Assembly: GCA_015143735.1 (NCBI GenBank)
Contig: VKHC01000493.1
Span: 1-11,600, forward strand
Direction of reading: 5' to 3'
Origin: Synura sp. LO234KE
Lineage: Eukaryota > Sar > Synurophyceae > Synurales > Mallomonadaceae
DNA length: 11,600 bases
The translations under genes and the position numbers were made by a program. This document shows, piece after piece, positions 7,408-11,600 of this stretch (position 1 is the stretch's first letter; the number at the start of each line of letters is the position of its first letter). The notes beneath the pieces were generated by a model that was given only the letters and a program-made list of their open reading frames with translations, did not search any database and was not told the origin of the DNA.

Positions 7408-9656
7408 TCACTTCGTCTTGGTTCCCTGTGCAACTCGCCCTTCCCCGGCTAATCCAACGGATCCTTTATCGCTACTCCGCTCACCACCTTTAATTTTCTG
7501 AGGTGCGAGAAAGAGAGAGACGACAAGGTAGAAGGTGTGAGCAAGAAGGAGTTATCGGGAGTAACACTGGTCGTAGCCCTCATGTTGATGAGTTGGGAGC
7601 TGTAGACATACTGCCGACTTGGATTTGTGAGGAAAAAGGGGTACAACAGGTCCCCCTCCCCCACCAATAGCCTGGTGCATTTCCAAGCTAGGGCAAAATG
7701 TAGGGCAAAATGGATGGAATTTCATTTCCCTCCTACCTGAACAGTGAGTACCACACTTCGTCGTATGTCCATGTCACGGAGACTCCGCTTCAGGTCGCTC
7801 GCCTTGTCCGCTCTAAAACACCGTCCGAATACAATACGATGTAATACGAGTAATCACCGTCGGGTGGTGGGTGTTGTAGGAGGAGATATTAATCCTCTCT
7901 CACTGGTATACACTGTACACTGTAAACCAGTAAATCAGATGTCACGTTTGGTGCCACCTGAATGTTCTCAAGGGAGGGGAGGCGCTGGAGAGCTCGTACT
8001 TCTGTACGTCCACCCCCACCCCCTCCGCCCATTGAAACAGCGTCTGCATCGAATCTAAGATTCGAAACCGCCGCTCCTGTCGCTGTCCCCCGGGCAGTCG
8101 AAGCGCCACGGATACGGCTTCTTCTGGAATACTTGAGGCGGGAGGCTCGCGCGGAAGACTCTTGAGCAATGCAGCCCGTCGGTCTGCCTCTGCGCGTTTG
8201 GCATCTGCTTCTGCTCGGACCGCCTCTGCTTGCCGCCTATGCGCACAAAGTTTGAAATAGGAATAGAAATCAAGGAGCCAAGAACATGTCATATGTCAGG
8301 GGAGGGACTTACTTTTCTTCGATGGCAGCTTGTCGCACATTTGCAAGTGCCGAGGCATGATCTCTAAATAAGTAAGTAATGATTGCACGAATGCAATTTA
8401 GGGGACCAGCGAGTATACTAGGAGCATGCGGGTATAGAACTGAAGTCAATTTGTCGGGTTTGCCGACTAGTGGTGTCGACATGACTCGACCCTTCGTGTT
8501 GAGCAGCACGTACCGTTGTTGTTGAACAGCAAGGGCCATCTCTTTCTATGAGGACAAGAGGACAAGGAGGAGGACGAGAAAGGGCAAACAGGCGACGAGA
8601 GTAGATCAGGAGACCGCCGTGATGTTAATCTGAAATCCAACATCTTCACCGACAGTTACACCCTCTATGTGACCGCACCTCCACCCGTTCCCGTTCTAGT
8701 TTAGCGGCTGTGAGTTTGCCACCATGCGCATCCAACACTCTGGTGAGGAATCTCAACACTGCTGCCGGCTTAAGATCCGTACTGGCACCGCCCACGGTGT
8801 GCTGGAGCGCGACAATGAGCTCGGGTGTGTGTGTGGATCCGGAGGTAGGCCCGGCGCTCGACAGGCTCGTTGAGGTGGGGTACGGAACGTGCAGTATGTA
8901 TAATACCGGAGTGTCCTTCTGGGGATCAGCGCCGAGCGACTTGAGCAGTTTCATTACTGATCCATGACGCAGGTCCGTGGCGTAGAACACGAACTGAAAT
9001 CAGTGTAACGTGGCGATGTGGTGGGGATAGGGGCGGTACGAAAGGGAGTAAGTAAGGACGAAGAATGAACGCGGGAGAGCGATACATATAAATGAATATT
9101 GGATAATGCTGAAAGGCTCAGGTTGTTGTAGGCGAGTGCTGCCCCCCGCGAGAATTTTACACGTGGTAGTTGATGGCACTGCTTAATAACATCACCTGTT
9201 CGTTGACCAAGGCTCCGATGGTGTTATCGGCGAGTGTTCTGCGGAAGTCGCGGTTCTTCCCATCGGGAGACAAGCTCTCGACATACAATACAATGAATTT
9301 GGATTTCTTCAAGGCGTGTTTCATACATGACTGGAAAGTCCCTTTGAAGAACCTCCATGGGACACAAGACGGGAGATGAAAATAAGCAAATATTAGCTCA
9401 GGATAGCTATAACTGTTTTCGCTATTACGACAACTCTACAACTTTGAAACTGTGAAGGAGTCATCAACTATTATCTTTTCTTGCATCCGTGCTTACACAC
9501 GGAAGGCGATTGTACAAGATGATAGGCACTAAGAACAATACTCTATGAGTACACTCACTTAATTATTGAATTTTTGTATTCAGAACGAAGCGTTGCAAGT
9601 ATTTGTGCGCTGACATCCTTCGCCACATTATCTCCTGATACAAACGCGGAAAGGAC
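7408..9656 (-). CDS. UAS-UBX domain protein (FAF2/UBXD8-like p97/Cdc48 adaptor), nine reconstructed exons, 5' end uncertain
   Basis: Exons (minus strand): 9656-9559, 9352-9196, 8993-8679, 8545-8514, 8363-8313, 8236-7958, 7812-7737, 7671-7612, 7497-7408. All introns are GT-AG (65-206 nt), and phases agree at every junction, giving 385 residues after the unresolved N-terminus. The first two exons give the DNVAKDV...EYK...FFKGTF lead-in and UAS thioredoxin-like fold (KFIVLYVESLSPDGKNRDFR, then NEQ joined to FVFYATDLRHG). Exon 3 continues to LRFLTRVLDAHGG and KLERER. A charged Ala/Glu/Arg linker (VQQQRDHASALANVRQAA, then AEADAKRAEADRRA) leads to the UBX domain (about residues 260-336): VALRLPGGQRQERRF to LKRSLRDMDIRRSVVLTVQ. 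The last two exons add a Gly/Lys-rich tail; reading through the donor at 7736 instead would end at 7722. Family members link ubiquitinated or ER/lipid-droplet proteins to p97. The usual FPR loop reads SPP here. The exon 3 donor could instead be six bases earlier. Confidence 0.85.
8514..8545 (-). other. 32-nt microexon of the UBX gene
   Basis: It is preceded by a long pyrimidine tract on the minus strand (about 8580-8550) ending in CATAG and followed by the donor GTACGT. It encodes KEMALAVQQQ plus the first two bases of an Arg codon. Including it restores the frame between exon 3 and the next exon (both flanking phases fit). It also supplies the Gln-rich segment expected between the UAS domain and the charged linker in FAF2-type proteins. 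Confidence 0.7.
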
Positions 9657-9883
9657 CTAGGCAACCATTTACAGCGTTATTAAAAAGGAATACCACGAAC
9701 AACTTGAGATTAGAAGATCTACCCTCAATATTCTATTCATCACTGACGTGTAGGTGTAAGAATCGGATAGTTTTGACCATAACCACTTCAAGTCTACAGA
9801 CATGTGAAAAAGTTCGCGATCCTACGCAAGTTTACGCAGAGAGGGAAGACTTTATATTATTCAAATTTTGAGTATATACATAC

Positions 9884-10114
9884 TTTTCCAATTATTAAAT
9901 CGTTTGGTCCATTTTGTTTCTCATCAATTCCGTTGTCAATTTCACCTCCAGAGATTTTTAGTGAAAGGATTCTATTTGACTCGTGATAATAAGCATTTAA
10001 TATGGAATTTTGATAAGAATCTATATGAGATTCGTATCCAATATTCTTGTTTGTCATAGAGGAATTTGCGGATGCAAAAAGTAGTGTTGAAATTATCAAT
10101 AATAGAAAGTCCAT
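9884..10114 (-). CDS. Candidate first exon of the UBX gene, or separate small secreted-protein exon
   Basis: ATG at 10114 begins MDFLLLIISTLLFASANSS, a textbook signal-peptide or signal-anchor shape, followed by a polar Asn/Ser/Ile-rich region. At 9883 there is a strong donor GTATGT in phase 0. The next acceptor in suitable phase (GCCTAG before 9656) opens the first well-supported UBX-gene exon, also phase 0, which would give a protein of 462 residues, close to human FAF2 (445). Against this, the 77 residues show no UBA domain, are more AT-rich than the other exons, and an N-terminal signal is not typical for this family. An alternative start is ATG 9780 (MVKTIRFLHLH) with donor GTCAGT at 9747, also phase 0. 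Confidence 0.45.
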
Positions 10115-10164
10115 CGACTTAAAAATGCACGTTGTTTATTTGCTGTCACAAAATTGCATAGTGG
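10115..10164. promoter_or_regulatory. 50-bp divergent intergenic region with a short upstream ORF
   Basis: This gap separates the candidate UBX first ATG (10114, minus) from the UTP11 ATG (10165, plus). It is AT-rich, and transcription of both genes would have to start in or across it. An ATG at 10125 opens a 23-codon frame ([18 protein letters not shown] then ITQRN) that overlaps the UTP11 start in another frame. If the UTP11 mRNA began upstream of 10125 this could reduce initiation; if it begins later it is irrelevant. No TATA box was assigned. Confidence 0.4.
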
Positions 10165-10968
10165 ATGCCAGGGAGCTCATTACGCAACGCAATTAAGCGC
10201 GTCGCTCACAAAGAGCGTTCGCAACCATCTTGGAGAAAAAAGTTAGGTTTGCTTGAGAAACATAAGGATTATGTAATCAGGGCGAAAGATTACAATAAGA
10301 AGAAAGCCTACCTGAACACACTCAAGGTCAAAGCATCTGAGAAGTAATACATCATTTGTGCGACTTTATTATACTCTTTAATTTTCCCTGCTCTAAGGAA
10401 TGCGGATGAATTTTACTTCAAAATGCATAAATCGGAGGTTAAAGGCGGTTCGCATAGAGAAGTAGTAGATAAATCTCTTGACGTTGACACTGTGAAGCTG
10501 TTAAAAACTCAAGATATGGGCTATATAGTACATAAAAAGTCTGTTGATGATAAAAAGATTGAGAGATTGAAGGAAAATTTACACATGGTTGGCCAAGAAA
10601 GAGTTAATAGCCATTTGATATTCGTGGATAGCGAAAAGGAGTTAGAAAACTTCAACGCTGCTGAGCACTTCGATACATTACCAGAACTGGTGGATCGCAC
10701 TTATAACCGAATAAGAAAGAGTCAATTATCTGAAAACGTACTCATAGGTGCTGTAAATCAAAAGAGCATAAAACGAGCTTTGCGCAAACGAGAAGCTGCT
10801 TACGAAGAAGTCAATCTGCGAACCAAACGAAGAGAAAAGATACAGCAGGCTCTACAGCACTTACAGGTGCAGCGGAATGTCATGGGAAAAGGCAGTAAGC
10901 GTAAAATTCAAGACGCGCAAGACGGGAAACCTGCGGTATTTAAGTGGAAGCGAGAGCGAACTCGTTAA
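10165..10968 (+). CDS. UTP11: U3 snoRNA-associated protein UTP11, two exons
   Basis: Exon 1 10165-10343 and exon 2 10398-10968 join in phase 2 (AA+G, Lys) to give 249 residues, the usual family length (about 250). Family signatures run the whole length: SLRNA near the N-terminus, HKERSQP (15-21), [13 protein letters not shown] (28-40), [11 protein letters not shown] across the splice junction (59-69), [10 protein letters not shown] (94-103), a basic helix, PELVDR (155-160), and a lysine/arginine-rich end with KGSKRKI and [12 protein letters not shown]11 is a component of the nucleolar small-subunit processome that binds U3 snoRNP and is needed for 18S rRNA maturation. The C-terminal FKWK ending is like fungal members. 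The ATG is chosen because it directly precedes the conserved SLRNA segment and nothing upstream is in frame. The TAA at 10345 lies in the intron. Confidence 0.94.
10344..10397 (+). other. 54-nt intron of UTP11
   Basis: Donor GTAATA, acceptor CTCTAAG. A possible branch sequence CTTTAAT lies about 20 nt before the acceptor. Removal joins KASEK to NADEFYFKM, matching the conserved family order exactly. Retention would stop translation after 60 codons at the TAA that overlaps the donor, although the intron length is a multiple of three. Confidence 0.92.
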
Positions 10969-11167
10969 AGATAATATTTGAATGCTTGAGATTTCTTGGT
11001 GGTTGATTCAAATAGTAGGGGAGCGCAAGATGTAAGTTTGAGATAACTGACTGCATATGCGCATTCCGCCATATAACGCAAGCTTTGAAAATGTTAAGTA
11101 GTTTTTTTATCGTTACTTGATGTATGTGGTAAACGCCATTACTTTTGTACATGAAAGTCTCTCTTGA
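10969..11167. other. Spacer 3' of UTP11
   Basis: This AT-rich stretch should contain the UTP11 3' UTR. An 88-codon minus-strand frame (11206-10940) covers most of it and overlaps the UTP11 stop, but it has no motif or splice context and is not annotated as a gene. Confidence 0.4.
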
Positions 11168-11600
11168 AAAACAAGCTTTATTTGTCATTACCCAGCTGAT
11201 AGCCACCCTTTATTTACCCTAGTACAAGCAAGTCCCGCTCGGCCGAGCCGAGGACCAGGGAGTACTTCAAAGCGACTAGCACTTCTTGTTGAGGATGAGT
11301 CAACTTGTGGCACTAACCCAATTGGTCCCGAAAAACTAAAAGTTGTGTATGACTATGCTAACTTAATTGGAGAATAGCCCACCATATTCCCACTAGTACT
11401 CAAGTGAGGAATTATTACAGCATGACCTGCTGCCTGGATGTGAGGAGTGCCGTGGCTGGCGCATGAGGACTGTTAGCACTAGTCGCAGAGGAGACTGTAT
11501 TACCTACAATGACCCTGGGTATCATCGGCGTCCTTTAGAATCGACTCTTGAGACAACATCGGTGTATGGGTCGTGGTGCCGAAATTCGTCCCGCCGAGAG
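11168..11600 (+). CDS. Right-edge partial coding-like region with cysteines, possible intron, unknown function
   Basis: A frame without ATG is open from 11168 to a TAG at 11375, and its second half is protein-like (KRLALLVEDESTCGTNPIG, then PEKLKV). A donor-like GTGTAT at 11345 and an acceptor TTATTACAG ending at 11420 would remove 76 nt, including TGCTAAC as a possible branch site, in phase 0. The frame then continues open to the window edge: HDLLPGCEECRGWRMRTVST, SRRGDCITYNDPGYHRRP and SVYGSWCRNSS. The four cysteines in this part (CxxC, DCI, SWC) suggest a structured or secreted protein. I do not recognise it. The start lies in an unseen upstream exon, and the end is outside the window. A decayed gene is possible. 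Confidence 0.35.

Noticed and set aside
7744-8058. Plus-strand ORFs of 104 and 67 codons across 7744-8165.
   Set aside because: They lie antisense to the UBX-domain exons.
8710-9379. Plus-strand ORFs at 8710-8967 and 9170-9379.
   Set aside because: Antisense shadows of the UAS exons, whose minus-strand translation matches the family.
10940-11206. 88-codon minus-strand ORF.
   Set aside because: Overlaps the UTP11 3' end and has no recognisable feature; probably a chance frame.
11287-11304. TGTTGAGGATGAGTCAAC recalls the start of Ty1/copia LTRs.
   Set aside because: It lies within an open, protein-like frame, and no second copy or LTR end is visible.
1-11600. CRISPR arrays, bacterial operons, phage or secretion systems.
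   Set aside because: No regularly spaced repeats, no ribosome binding sites, and spliced eukaryotic genes throughout the readable part.

Overview
The window looks like nuclear DNA from a eukaryote with many short GT-AG introns, most simply a fungus. Two conserved eukaryotic genes anchor this: a UTP11 ribosome-biogenesis gene with one 54-nt intron, and a UAS-UBX (FAF2/UBXD8-like) p97-adaptor gene cut into at least nine short exons. The UTP11 C-terminus resembles fungal versions, but no marker here fixes the species, and an intron-rich protist cannot be excluded. There is no operon structure, ribosome binding site, tRNA, rRNA or CRISPR array.

Layout. Positions 1-2630 are AT-rich, with small coding-like fragments I could not name: a minus-strand piece with a signal-peptide-like segment running off the left edge, a plus-strand fragment near 466-588, a minus-strand 195-codon frame broken by five stops (1153-1737), and one or two small plus-strand exon candidates (2166-2630). 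Positions 2640-7133 look like a graveyard of mobile-element material. A roughly 275-bp dispersed repeat occurs in three copies (about 2649-2750, 4394-4667 and inverted at 6858-7133). Between and beside them lie decayed minus-strand coding blocks. Two blocks share the same modules, a Gln-Leu-Asn-Pro-Asp motif followed by a Tyr-Ser-Asp-type unit, so they are probably copies of one gag-like or otherwise element-borne gene.

Positions 7408-9656, and possibly up to 10114, hold the UAS-UBX gene on the minus strand. I rebuilt its exons from splice sites, reading phase and homology to the family; no single ORF shows it. UTP11 starts at 10165 on the plus strand. If the upstream hydrophobic exon (10114-9884) is the first exon of the UBX gene, the two genes are divergent with 50 bp between start codons. 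After UTP11 comes a short spacer and then a plus-strand, cysteine-containing coding-like stretch (11168-11600) that runs off the right edge.

Functionally, UTP11 acts in the nucleolar small-subunit processome. UAS-UBX proteins link ubiquitin, ER-associated degradation and lipid-droplet turnover to p97/Cdc48. I see no functional link beyond adjacency. I found no convincing new defence or biosynthetic system. The most informative items are the rebuilt UBX gene with its atypical p97-binding loop, and the repeated two-module element in the 3.5-6.7 kb region.
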